Positions 9,501 through 16,766 of a DNA stretch of 48,276 nt are shown piece after piece. Position numbers and translations under genes: made by a program. How positions within the stretch are numbered: the first letter of the stretch is position 1; each line of letters begins with the position of its first letter. The stretch is from the NCBI GenBank assembly GCA_903853385.1, contig CAINTJ010000034.1, positions 1 to 48,276 of the forward strand, given 5' to 3'. Source of the stretch: an uncultured Gammaproteobacteria bacterium. GTDB taxonomy: Bacteria > Pseudomonadota > Gammaproteobacteria > Pseudomonadales > Pseudohongiellaceae. The notes beneath the pieces are model-generated. The model saw only the letters and a list, made by a program, of their open reading frames with translations, was not told the origin of the DNA and ran no database searches.

Positions 9501-10530
9501 GCTGTTCATCAACAATCATGAGCCCGTAATTCGGCAAGGGCTTGCCGATGGTCACCGGCTCAGCGTGCCGCAATTCAGCCAGCGTCGCGGTGACGGTGGC
9601 TTCGGTAGGGCCGTAGGTATTGAAAACTCTTCTGCCCGGCCGCACCAGCCGCTGTGCCAGGGCATCCGGACAGGTTTCGCCACCGAGATTGATCAGCCGC
9701 ACACCGGCCAGCTCATCGTTCATCAAGCTCACCAGCGTCGGCACCGCATGCAAAACAGTGATGTGTTCGCGCGCCAGCGTTTGCGCGAGCAGATCAGGAT
9801 CGCCTACCAGCGTGGCAGGTGCCACCCATAACGTGGCGCCAACCAGCCAGGAAATCCAGATTTCTTCGAACGACATGTCAAACGCCGCCGAAAAACCCTG
9901 GTAAACCCGGTCGGTTTCACGCACATCGAGCACGTCGTTTTCACTGCGCAGCAAATGACAGATATTGCGCTGACTGATAACGATGCCTTTCGGCTGGCCT
10001 GTTGAGCCCGAAGTGTAGATGACATAGGCCGGAGCTTGCGGCTGCGCAGCGACGCAGACAGCACCGGCGCTTTTGTCTGCCAGCAAATCCTCCACTGCCC
10101 ACACTGGCACATTCAGTTCTGCCAGCCGCGGCAACCACTCACGACAGGTCACAAGGCCCGCAGCCTGTGCAGATTCAAGACAGGTGCGGATTCTTGCGAG
10201 CGGAGTTTCGGCGTCAAACGGCAACCAGGCAGCGCCGGTTTTGGTAATGCCTGCCTGCGCGATCAGCAAATCGGCGCCACGCGGCATGAACAGACCCAAC
10301 ACCTTGCCGGTGGCTGCTCCACGCGCGCACAAGGCTCCTGCCAAGTCTGCGCTCGTCGCATTCAGCTCAGCATAAGTGACAGTCCGCTCACCCCAGATCA
10401 CCGCCGGATGGTGCGGACGGCGGTGGGTGGTGGCGACAAGGATCTCCGCGAGACACTCATTGCGGATGAGATCCTGACGCTCTTGTCCCCGTAACACGGC
10501 ACCAGCGCATGTTGCAGCGGAAGCAAGCAT
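6538..10530 (-). CDS. Pls/PosA-family non-ribosomal peptide synthetase with membrane C-terminal modules
   Basis: A 1330-residue single-module synthetase. Residues about 20-525 form an adenylation domain (A3 core TSGSTGQPKG at 173-182, FDMS near 217, NTYGPTEA near 305). Residues about 540-610 are a carrier domain with GGHSLLA and phosphopantetheine Ser560. The C-terminal half has no condensation or thioesterase domain. It carries three repeats of a transmembrane-helix pair followed by a hexapeptide left-handed beta-helix-like domain (ending WEGAPA, WIGSPA and WEGSPA). This is the layout of epsilon-poly-lysine synthetase Pls and the PosA family, which make isopeptide or short homopolymers of amino acids. 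The pocket residues Asp218, Met219 and Glu222 (GrsA 235, 236 and 239) suggest a basic amino acid, a low-certainty inference. A TTG at 10557 is an alternative start. No phosphopantetheinyl transferase is in the window. Confidence 0.9.
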   Translation of the reverse strand: MLASAATCAGAVLRGQERQDLIRNECLAEILVATTHRRPHHPAVIWGERTVTYAELNATSADLAGALCARGAATGKVLGLFMPRGADLLIAQAGITKTGAAWLPFDAETPLARIRTCLESAQAAGLVTCREWLPRLAELNVPVWAVEDLLADKSAGAVCVAAQPQAPAYVIYTSGSTGQPKGIVISQRNICHLLRSENDVLDVRETDRVYQGFSAAFDMSFEEIWISWLVGATLWVAPATLVGDPDLLAQTLAREHITVLHAVPTLVSLMNDELAGVRLINLGGETCPDALAQRLVRPGRRVFNTYGPTEATVTATLAELRHAEPVTIGKPLPNYGLMIVDEQHQVLPAGATGELCIIGPGLALGYLGRPDLTAAKFIANPLVADTGEQLMYLTGDQARFAADGSVQCFGRIDNQIKIRGFRVELDEIAAVLSAQPGVGAAAVVVQTLAGIDQIVGFLVAASYQNIDLLPIRAALTARLPHYMVPAHLEVLTELPRLTSGKIDLKALRNTPLQHDVASVLPSAQARNEEEQALYTALAQLFPGSSWQPGWDFFNDLGGHSLLAARLVSILRVDARYASLSVQDVYRERRLCDIARVMERESHRKKYQSMPRAATPLLRRFLCGLAQALVIPFLVLLHIADWLTPFFVYHYYTGDPGDSIPLAAIYSLATFVLIQLGTFGVAIAGKWLVAGRLQAGRYPLWGLTYFRWWFASRCCELPHLYLLAGTPWMSMYLRALGAKVGRNVLVETITLGAPDLLTIEDGVSVGTFVNIENGRIEGGLLIIGPVLLRQDAVVDSYAVLENDTTVGERSRLSGQSALAAGRHIPADETWEGAPARAVNQSPEPLPPRPEPGLARRWLQTALFAVTAIAVAIIFFLPAFPAFMLIDWVDAHTADIFNSNLSLHASFALLLALAIPASAIFISLTVLMTAALRWLLPRQTVGISSIYSYAFWRKKFMGLILDHSLQVLHGIYASIYAPLWMRLLGVKVGLNAEISTAEGMTPELLELGDDSFIADGALLGDEEQRGGWMILKSTIIGSRTFIGNGAYVQNGASIPDDVLIGVQTRTPENAQLASGQTWIGSPAMLLPARECLTGFPESHTFRPSWRRRVARAIIEGLRIVMPLAVVIATGYLIVVLVLPIASEHGWGLQTAVALSVAGCLYGLACFLLVVALKWILIGRYRPCARAMWTPFVWVSEAVTNLYESLAVPNFLNYLRGTPMLPWALRLLGVRIGKGVYLNTTDLTEFDCVHIGDEAELNESSGPQTHLFEDRVMKIGLVVIGARTTIGPRSIILYDTLVGDDVLLGPLTLVAKGERIPAGTRWEGSPAAPVDES

Positions 10531-10658
10531 TGCGGCATTTTTATCAGTATTATTCAAACAGCATTTATTCCAATTACAACCGTGTGACCATTACAGATAT
10601 ACACCATGAAGCATGGCTTGCCCATTTCTTTGAGACTTTATTTTATGTTAGGACAGGC

Positions 10659-12020
10659 ATGAAATTGCACGCATCGCACCCGTCACGCTTATTGGTACCT
10701 GCTCCATGCGTGGCTATTATACTTTGCTGTTTTAATTCAACCGCAGTCAGCGCTGAGCCGGGGGCAAACTACGAAACCTGGAACGCCGGTTTCCAGAGCA
10801 CTTACAGCTGGCAACGTCATCCTGGCTATCGAGCCACCTACTTCAGTGAAAACAGTCTCGATGATGAAGCCGAGACCATGTACACGTTTTCCGCAACGGC
10901 CATGGCAGGCCTGCGCCCCTGGACAGGTGGCGAGCTCTACATCAATGTCGAAGCGGTGCAAGGCGTACCGTTTACCGGCGATATGGTAGGTCTGGGCAGT
11001 TTTACTGTTGGCGAAGAAGGTCGGGCCGGCGGCAATTCGATTTATGCCTACCTGCAGCGTCTTTTTCTGCGCCAGACCTGGAACCAGGGCAACGGCAGCG
11101 AACAGCTGGAATCCGGCCATAATCAGCTGGCCGGCATGGTAGACAACAATCGCATAGTGCTGACGCTGGGAAATTTTTCCGTGCATGACGTATTTACAGG
11201 CAACGAATACGCCGGTGATTCGCGCACGCAATTCATGAACTGGAGCAACTGGACCTACGCTGCCTACGATGATGCCGCTGATGATCACGGCTTTGGCTGG
11301 GGCTTTGCGCTAGAGTGGTACTGGAACAACTGGGTGGGCCGCATTGGCCGCATGGCCGGCGTGACCGAACCCAACGGCGAGACCACGGACTTCGCGCTGA
11401 GCAAGCACTATGGCGATCAGGTCGAACTGGAGCACGCGCACAGTTTGTTTGGGCAAGACGGCAAAGTGAGCCTATTGGCCTGGCATAACCGGGCCGTGCT
11501 GGCTCGCTTCAGCGATGCCTTTGCCTATCGCCTCACCCACGTCCGGCTGGGGCCCTCGGTATTGCCGTTTGTGCGCGACACTGAGCAAAACAAATATGGT
11601 ATCGGCATCAACCTGCAACAGGCTGTGAACGATGATCTTGGGCTTTTCTTGCGCGCCATGAAAGCTGACGGCAAGACTGAGACCCAGTCGTTCGCCGAAG
11701 TTGACGGCTCGCTGTCGCTGGGATTTTCGCTGAATGCCACCACTTTCGGCCGCTCCCAGGACACCCTGGGAGTGGCTTTTGCTCGCAACACCATTTCCGG
11801 CGAGCGTCGTCACTTTATTGAAACAGGCGGTCTTTCACTCTATCTCGGTGATGGCCACCTGCAATATGGCGCGGAAAGGGCGGTAGAGATCTATTACAAC
11901 CTCGATGTGGGCCATGACATCCATATCACTGCCGACTACCAGCGCATCACCAACCCTGCCTACAACGCTGATCGCGGGCCAATCAATTTTTTCGGGTTTC
12001 GCGTGCACACGGAGTTTTGA
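10659..12020 (+). CDS. OprB-like carbohydrate-selective porin family protein
   Basis: A 453-residue outer-membrane protein. ATG 10659 is chosen because AGGACA lies just before it and the protein then begins with a signal peptide (hydrophobic core VPAPCVAIILCCF, cleavage after VSA near 31); the frame is open further upstream without an export signal. The mature part is amphipathic beta-strand with the OprB signature near the end (ERAVEIYYNLDVGHDIHITADYQ, then NPAYNADRGP) and a C-terminal Phe typical of outer-membrane barrels. OprB-family porins take up sugars and related solutes. The gene is divergent from the synthetase gene, with 128 bases between them. No sugar transporter is adjacent, so the substrate is open. 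Confidence 0.85.
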   Translation: MKLHASHPSRLLVPAPCVAIILCCFNSTAVSAEPGANYETWNAGFQSTYSWQRHPGYRATYFSENSLDDEAETMYTFSATAMAGLRPWTGGELYINVEAVQGVPFTGDMVGLGSFTVGEEGRAGGNSIYAYLQRLFLRQTWNQGNGSEQLESGHNQLAGMVDNNRIVLTLGNFSVHDVFTGNEYAGDSRTQFMNWSNWTYAAYDDAADDHGFGWGFALEWYWNNWVGRIGRMAGVTEPNGETTDFALSKHYGDQVELEHAHSLFGQDGKVSLLAWHNRAVLARFSDAFAYRLTHVRLGPSVLPFVRDTEQNKYGIGINLQQAVNDDLGLFLRAMKADGKTETQSFAEVDGSLSLGFSLNATTFGRSQDTLGVAFARNTISGERRHFIETGGLSLYLGDGHLQYGAERAVEIYYNLDVGHDIHITADYQRITNPAYNADRGPINFFGFRVHTEF

Positions 12021-12097
12021 AGGCCCGGCACAAAACAACGGCTGAAAAAGCCACAATTGCAGCAAGCTGCCAGTTGTTACAGTAAAACAATCGACTG

Positions 12098-12176
12098 ATC
12101 AGGTATCGCGTTCTAAAATGCCGGGAACATGGGGGGTAGCTGCACTTCCTTTCACCTGATTCACACCCCAAGGAAA
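12098..12176 (+). promoter_or_regulatory. possible structured 5' leader (Mn riboswitch-like) of the GDT1-type gene
   Basis: ATCAGGT at 12098-12104 is exactly complementary to ACCTGAT at 12154-12160. The enclosed stretch holds GGGGGGTAGC at 12131-12140, one base from the GGGGAGUAGC core of the yybP-ykoY manganese riboswitch. The ribosome site AAGGAA (12170-12175) can instead pair with TTCCTT (12146-12151), which would compete with the outer stem. The stretch is shorter than usual for that riboswitch and I did not find its second conserved loop, so this is tentative. Confidence 0.3.
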
Positions 12177-12180
12177 TGTA

Positions 12181-12759
12181 ATGGAAGCCCTGCTCGTCTC
12201 CACCGGTGTTGTCGCCCTCGCTGAAATCGGCGACAAAACCCAGCTGCTCGCCTTCATTCTGGCGGCGCGCTTCAAAAAACCGCTGCCGATCATTCTCGGC
12301 ATTCTGGCGGCCACTGTCGTCAATCATGGCCTGGCCGGCGCGCTGGGCGCATGGATCACCAGTGCGGTGAGTCCGGAAATACTGCGCTGGGTGCTGGGGA
12401 TATCGTTCATCGGCATGGCGATCTGGACGCTGATTCCCGACAAAATTGAAGACGAAGAAACCCAGGTTGCCAAACGCCTCGGCGTATTTGGCGCTACGCT
12501 GATTACCTTTTTCCTGGCCGAAATGGGTGACAAAACCCAGGTAGCCACCATCGCGCTGGCAGCGCATTATGCAACTCCGGTACTGGTGGTGCTTGGCACC
12601 ACGCTCGGCATGCTGATCGCCGATGTGCCGGCAGTATTCATTGGCGACAAGCTGTCGGCCAGAATTCCGATGAAGCTGGTGCACTCAATTGCAGCAGCGA
12701 TTTTCGCACTGCTCGGTGTTGCCACGCTGCTCGGCGCTGGCGCCCACTTTGGAATCTGA
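12181..12759 (+). CDS. TMEM165/GDT1 family cation (Mn2+/Ca2+) exporter
   Basis: A 192-residue inner-membrane protein of the UPF0016/GDT1 family. Both halves of the inverted-repeat fold carry the signature E-x-G-D-K-T: Glu15-Ile-Gly-Asp-Lys-Thr and Glu114-Met-Gly-Asp-Lys-Thr. These acidic motifs form the cation site, and bacterial members (MneA and relatives) export Mn2+. About six to seven helices are visible, and the length is normal for the family. AAGGAA lies six bases before the ATG. The dmeF gene follows after ten bases, giving a likely metal-efflux operon. See the possible leader RNA directly upstream. Confidence 0.93.
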   Translation: MEALLVSTGVVALAEIGDKTQLLAFILAARFKKPLPIILGILAATVVNHGLAGALGAWITSAVSPEILRWVLGISFIGMAIWTLIPDKIEDEETQVAKRLGVFGATLITFFLAEMGDKTQVATIALAAHYATPVLVVLGTTLGMLIADVPAVFIGDKLSARIPMKLVHSIAAAIFALLGVATLLGAGAHFGI

Positions 12760-12769
12760 CGAGACCCTG

Positions 12770-13756
12770 ATGCATAACCAATCCCCTCTGCATTCGACCC
12801 TGCGTCACGACCATAGCTTCGACGCCGGTAACCTGGCCGCCGAACGCGGCACTCGCCTGGTGATGTGGATCACGGCGGCGATGATGGTGGTCGAGATTTA
12901 CGCGGGCTGGTGGTACAACTCCATGGCCTTGCTGGCAGATGGCTGGCACATGAGCTCGCATGCGGTCGCCATTGGCTTGTCGGCCGTGGCTTATTCAACT
13001 GCACGCCGTTATTCCAAGGACCCGCGCTTCGCGTTTGGCACCTGGAAAATCGAGATTCTCACCGGTTTCGCCAGTGCCATTTTCCTGCTGGGCGTGGCAG
13101 CGATGATGATGATCGGCTCGATCGAGCGCTTCATCACGCCCCAGCAAATCCACTACCAGGAAGCGCTGATTATCGCGGCGCTGGGTCTGGCGGTGAACAT
13201 TGTGTGTGCACTTATTCTCGGCAAGGCCCACCACCATGATCACGGCCACGATCATGGCCATGCACACGATCATGGCCATGGCCATGACGACCACGCGCAG
13301 CATCACGACCTTAACCTCAAGTCTGCCTATATTCATGTGATCAGCGATGCTGCCACCTCCGTGCTGGCCATGCTGGCGCTGGTCGGCGGCTGGGTCTATG
13401 GCTGGTCCTGGTTGGATCCTGCCATAGGCTGCGCCGGCTCGGTGCTGGTGGCGATGTGGGCCAAAGGGCTGATCGTGGATACTGCCAAGGTATTGCTGGA
13501 TCGCGAGATGGATCATCCGGTCGTGGAGGAAATCCGCGAAGTGGTGGAAGCGCCGTCCCTGTCTGGCAGCAGCCACATTACTGATTTGCATGTGTGGCGG
13601 GTCGGCAAACAAGTGTATTCGTGTGCGCTGACCGTCGTTACCGATGACGCCATGCTCACACCAGAACTGGTTCGCGAGCGCCTGGGTGTACATGAAGAAA
13701 TTGTGCACTCCACCATTGAAATCCATTTCACTCCGTCACTTTCGGTAGCAAGTTGA
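12770..13756 (+). CDS. dmeF: CDF-family Co2+/Ni2+ efflux transporter DmeF
   Basis: A 328-residue cation diffusion facilitator. The N-terminus HSTLRHDHSFD and helix 2 motif HMSSHAVAIGLSA are typical of DmeF-type proteins (ALLADGWHMSSH carries the metal-site Asp and His residues). Between helices 4 and 5 is a His/Asp-rich loop at about 152-180 with repeated HDHGH units. Helix 5 carries HVISDAATS. The C-terminal cytoplasmic domain includes HITDLHVWRVG. Family members export Co2+ and Ni2+ in exchange for protons. It starts ten bases after the GDT1-type gene, and its stop overlaps the PAP2 start (TGATG). No DmeR-type repressor gene is visible next to it. Confidence 0.9.
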   Translation: MHNQSPLHSTLRHDHSFDAGNLAAERGTRLVMWITAAMMVVEIYAGWWYNSMALLADGWHMSSHAVAIGLSAVAYSTARRYSKDPRFAFGTWKIEILTGFASAIFLLGVAAMMMIGSIERFITPQQIHYQEALIIAALGLAVNIVCALILGKAHHHDHGHDHGHAHDHGHGHDDHAQHHDLNLKSAYIHVISDAATSVLAMLALVGGWVYGWSWLDPAIGCAGSVLVAMWAKGLIVDTAKVLLDREMDHPVVEEIREVVEAPSLSGSSHITDLHVWRVGKQVYSCALTVVTDDAMLTPELVRERLGVHEEIVHSTIEIHFTPSLSVAS

Positions 13757-14454
13757 TGTTTCACAAGCCGACCCCTGGATTCATGCTTACCCATCTGTGG
13801 TTGCCGTTGGCAGCGTTTTGCCTGCTCGCGCTCGGGCTGGAGTTGAGTTCGATTGATCTGAATATCACCGACCAGATCTATGCGTGGGGCGATAACAGCT
13901 GGCAGCTGCGTGATGCCTGGTTTACCAGCACCCTGATCCACAACGACGGCCGCAAACTGGTCACCGCCTTCTCACTGCTGTTGCTGTTGCTGCTGGCGGG
14001 CAGTTATTTCCTGCCAGCTCTCAAGCCCTATCGCACAGGCCTGTGGTATCTGGTGGCTTCAGCCGTGAGTGCAGCGCTGGCGATCAATGCTCTCAAACAT
14101 GTGACCCACGTGGACTGCCCCTGGGATGTGCTGCGTTACGGTGGCGACTTCCCTTATATAAAGAAATTTGATGCCCACCCCAAAAGTTTCCGGACCGGCG
14201 CCTGCTTCCCGGCCGGCCATGCCAGTGCCGGCTACGCCTGGTTCGGTCTTTATTATTTTGCGCGCGAGCTGTGGCCACGCTGGCAGCGGGCGGCACTGGC
14301 GGGGGTTTTGCTGCTGGGACTGGTGTTTGGCATCGGCCAGCAATTGCGCGGTGCCCACTTCCTGTCGCACGATGTGTGGACGCTGGGCCTGTGCTGGTTG
14401 TGTGCCACCCTGGTATATCTGGCATTCGGGAAACTTTCCGCAAGTCGCGTTTGA
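13756..14454 (+). CDS. PAP2-family membrane phosphatase
   Basis: A 232-residue membrane protein with about five to six helices. The PAP2 motifs are present in divergent form. Motif 1 is K-x6-C-P within KHVTHVDCPWDV near 113-124, with Cys in place of the usual Arg. Motif 2 is FPAGHAS near 151-157. Motif 3 is R-G-A-H-F-L-S-H-D near 198-206. A CPWD-type motif 1 is, as I recall, a recurring proteobacterial subgroup, so the enzyme may still be active on a lipid phosphate such as undecaprenyl, phosphatidylglycerol or lipid A phosphates. The ATG shares a base with the dmeF stop, so translation is probably coupled. The substrate is not decidable from sequence. Confidence 0.82.
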   Translation: MFHKPTPGFMLTHLWLPLAAFCLLALGLELSSIDLNITDQIYAWGDNSWQLRDAWFTSTLIHNDGRKLVTAFSLLLLLLLAGSYFLPALKPYRTGLWYLVASAVSAALAINALKHVTHVDCPWDVLRYGGDFPYIKKFDAHPKSFRTGACFPAGHASAGYAWFGLYYFARELWPRWQRAALAGVLLLGLVFGIGQQLRGAHFLSHDVWTLGLCWLCATLVYLAFGKLSASRV

Positions 14455-14471
14455 TCCAATCAGCGCCAAGC

Positions 14472-14489
14472 CTTTACTGTTTCTTTACG
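14472..14489 (+). promoter_or_regulatory. candidate Pho box upstream of phoB
   Basis: CTTTACT-GTTT-CTTTACG is a 7-4-7 direct repeat with the 11-base period of PhoB sites (E. coli consensus CTGTCAT-N4-CTGTCAT). It ends 52 bases before the phoB start. Similar elements lie before pstS and the phosphate-type porin, which supports autoregulation by PhoB. Confidence 0.5.
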
Positions 14490-14541
14490 ATCCGATGTTA
14501 GTCTTTATTAAGACAAGATATGGGCTTCTGGAGAATTCCGA

Positions 14542-15234
14542 GTGAGCAAACGCAAGATCCTTATCATTGAAGACGAACCGGACATCCTTGAGGTGCTGAG
14601 CTACAACCTGCGCCGCGAGGGTTTCGAAATTCTGGCGTCCACCGACGGCGGCCAGGGCCTGGCCATGGTCAAGCGCGAAAAACCCGATCTGGTGCTGCTG
14701 GATCTCATGCTGCCGGGCATGGACGGGGTGGAAATTTGCACCGCCATTAAAAACCACAGCGATACCCGCAACACCCTCGTTATCATGGTCACCGCCAAGG
14801 GCGAGGAGAGTGATATTGTGCTGGGCCTGGGTGTGGGTGCCGATGATTACATCAGCAAACCCTTCAGCCCGAAAGAGCTGGTGGCGCGCGTGAAGGCGGT
14901 GCTGCGCCGCGGCGTACTGATGGAAACCCAGGCCCCGCAGGAAACTGTCAAACTGGGCGAGCTGGTCATTGATTCCGTCAAATACCGGGTAAGCTACGCC
15001 GGTCGTGAAATCAAACTCACCGCCACTGAATTCCGCATCCTGCAGTATCTGGCCAGCCATCCTGGCCGGGTGTTCACGCGTGAACAATTGCTTAACCATG
15101 CCCTGGGCGATGACGTGGTGGTGGTTGACCGCAACATTGATGTACACGTGCGTGGCATCCGTAAAAAACTGGATGTGGAAACAGGGCCAATAGAAACCAT
15201 CCGGGGCGTCGGTTATAGAATGGCCGAGCTTTAA
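14542..15234 (+). CDS. phoB: phosphate regulon response regulator PhoB
   Basis: A 230-residue OmpR/PhoB-type regulator. The receiver domain (1-120) has the acidic cluster Glu-Asp-Glu near 9-11, the phosphorylated Asp54 in VLLDLMLPGMDG, and Lys near 105 in SKPF. The winged-helix domain (about 130-228) ends with the typical NIDVHVRGIRKKL and RGVGYRM. Phosphorylated PhoB binds Pho boxes and activates phosphate-starvation genes. GTG is the start, with TGGAGA about nine bases before it. phoR follows after 17 bases, and the pst operon lies directly downstream, so the assignment as PhoB is strong. Confidence 0.96.
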   Translation: MSKRKILIIEDEPDILEVLSYNLRREGFEILASTDGGQGLAMVKREKPDLVLLDLMLPGMDGVEICTAIKNHSDTRNTLVIMVTAKGEESDIVLGLGVGADDYISKPFSPKELVARVKAVLRRGVLMETQAPQETVKLGELVIDSVKYRVSYAGREIKLTATEFRILQYLASHPGRVFTREQLLNHALGDDVVVVDRNIDVHVRGIRKKLDVETGPIETIRGVGYRMAEL

Positions 15235-15251
15235 CGAGACTCAGTACAGGC

Positions 15252-16622
15252 GTGAATCCACTCAAGTCTTCTTTTTTCTGGCGCATGGCGCTCAGCCACT
15301 TTGCCTTTGCTGCTGGCGTCATCCTGCTGGGTGCCAGTGTCTGGCTGTTGGTGCCGGCGCTGCTGGCGGCCATCTACCTGGCCTGGCGCAATACCGTTGC
15401 GATGGAACATCTTACCGACGCCACGGAAGCCATTGCCCAGGGCGATTTCGAGCGGCGCGTGCCGGAACAGCACACTCCCGGCGTCAAGCGCCTGGCTGAT
15501 GCCGTTAACCTCATGGCGCGCACTTCCATCCGTCGCGTATCGATGCTGACTGCCGACCGCAACCGGCTCGCCACCATCTTTGCCGGCATGGTGGAAGGCG
15601 TGGTGGACGTGGATGAAAAGCAGAACATCATCCATATCAACGATGCCGCCGCTCTCCTGCTCGGGCTGGTCAGGGAAAACTCGATCGGCAAACCGGTGTG
15701 GCAGGTAATCCGCAACCAGAAAATCACACTGGACATCGACGACGCCATTCGCAACCGCACTGTCATCAAGGCCCGCGTGGACTATCCGCGGGTGAGCGAA
15801 CGGTTGGTGTTCGACATCTATGTGGCTTCGCTGTCGGACGACCAGGGCGGGCCCATCGGGGCGGTATTGGTGCTGCACGATGTGACCGAGCTGAAACATC
15901 TTGAGCGCATCCGTACCGATTTTGTTGCCAACGCTTCCCACGAACTGAAAACTCCGATCACTGCCATCCGCGGTCTGGCGGAAACCATGGTAGGCGATCC
16001 CGATGTCGAAAAATCCATGCTGATGCAGTACATGGAGCGCATCCACTCGCAAAGCTTGCGGCTGTCCAACCTCGTCACCGACCTGATGACGATCTCCCGG
16101 CTTGAATCCGACCAGGGCACCAGCAGTTTCACCCGCATGAACTTCAATGATCTGGTACGGCGCGAAGTCAGGGCGGCCGCTAGTGCAGTCGAAATCAAAC
16201 TCCACAGCCTGACGCTGGATCCATTCCCCGAACCACTGGAGGTCTACGGTGACCGTCAGAATCTGAGCCAGCTGTGCAACAACCTCATCGACAATGCCAT
16301 CAAATACACCCCGGAAGGCGGCCAGATCAAAGTCAGAGTCCGCCGCGACCAGGCCGATGTAGTGCTGGAAGTCGAAGACAACGGCATCGGCATCAGTCCG
16401 CAGTACCAGGAGCGGGTATTCGAACGCTTTTACCGGGTCGACAAGGCCCGCTCACAAAGTCTGGGCGGCACCGGTCTGGGTCTTTCCATCGTCCGTAACA
16501 TCGCCGAACGTCATTACGGCTCGGTCGGGGTCACCAGCCAGCTGGGCAAGGGCACTACTTTTACCTTCCGCATGCCACTGGCCGAACCCCTGCTGCAAAG
16601 TGAAGTTTCTGAACAACCTTGA
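15252..16622 (+). CDS. phoR: phosphate regulon sensor histidine kinase PhoR
   Basis: A 456-residue sensor kinase. An N-terminal hydrophobic hairpin (about 12-42) anchors it in the inner membrane without a large periplasmic domain, as in PhoR. A HAMP-like linker (about 50-95) and a PAS domain (about 100-215) follow. The HisKA box NASHELKTPI carries the phosphorylated His230. The ATPase domain has NLIDNAIKYT, EDNGIGI and GTGLGLSIV. PhoR phosphorylates PhoB at low phosphate and is held inactive through the PstSCAB-PhoU complex. GTG start, 17 bases after phoB; a two-gene operon is likely. Confidence 0.95.
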   Translation: MNPLKSSFFWRMALSHFAFAAGVILLGASVWLLVPALLAAIYLAWRNTVAMEHLTDATEAIAQGDFERRVPEQHTPGVKRLADAVNLMARTSIRRVSMLTADRNRLATIFAGMVEGVVDVDEKQNIIHINDAAALLLGLVRENSIGKPVWQVIRNQKITLDIDDAIRNRTVIKARVDYPRVSERLVFDIYVASLSDDQGGPIGAVLVLHDVTELKHLERIRTDFVANASHELKTPITAIRGLAETMVGDPDVEKSMLMQYMERIHSQSLRLSNLVTDLMTISRLESDQGTSSFTRMNFNDLVRREVRAAASAVEIKLHSLTLDPFPEPLEVYGDRQNLSQLCNNLIDNAIKYTPEGGQIKVRVRRDQADVVLEVEDNGIGISPQYQERVFERFYRVDKARSQSLGGTGLGLSIVRNIAERHYGSVGVTSQLGKGTTFTFRMPLAEPLLQSEVSEQP

Positions 16623-16647
16623 TGAGCACTGGCAAAGCGCGTCTTAT

Positions 16648-16665
16648 CTTTATTCTGTCTTAACA
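16648..16665 (+). promoter_or_regulatory. candidate Pho box upstream of pstS
   Basis: CTTTATT-CTGT-CTTAACA is an 11-base-period 7-4-7 repeat of the same kind as that before phoB. It is followed at the same period by a weaker TTTACCC-like unit. It lies about 100 bases before the pstS ATG, in the expected promoter region. Confidence 0.48.
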
Positions 16666-16766
16666 ATATTTACCCAGAATGGACTCTGATCGGACAACCA
16701 CGGCGTAAGTGCTGCAATTTGCATGCTTGTTTGTCGGAATTTTCTTAACAATTGTCGGAGCCCTGC

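Noticed and set aside
10620-10650. Pho-box-like CTTTGAG/TATTTTA repeat before the OprB-like porin
   Set aside because: Only the first unit resembles the others, so it is not a convincing repeat.
13225-13310. Tandem short DNA repeats (CAT/GGCCAC units) that might suggest a repeat array
   Set aside because: They encode the His-rich loop of DmeF and keep the reading frame; the units are too short and irregular for CRISPR.
12995-13726. Minus-strand open frame (243 codons) opposite dmeF
   Set aside because: Arises from the His-rich codon pattern of dmeF; no family match is visible.
15231-16205. Long minus-strand open frame (324 codons) opposite phoR
   Set aside because: Shadow of phoR, which carries all kinase motifs; His- and Gln-rich translation is typical of antisense to GC-rich genes.
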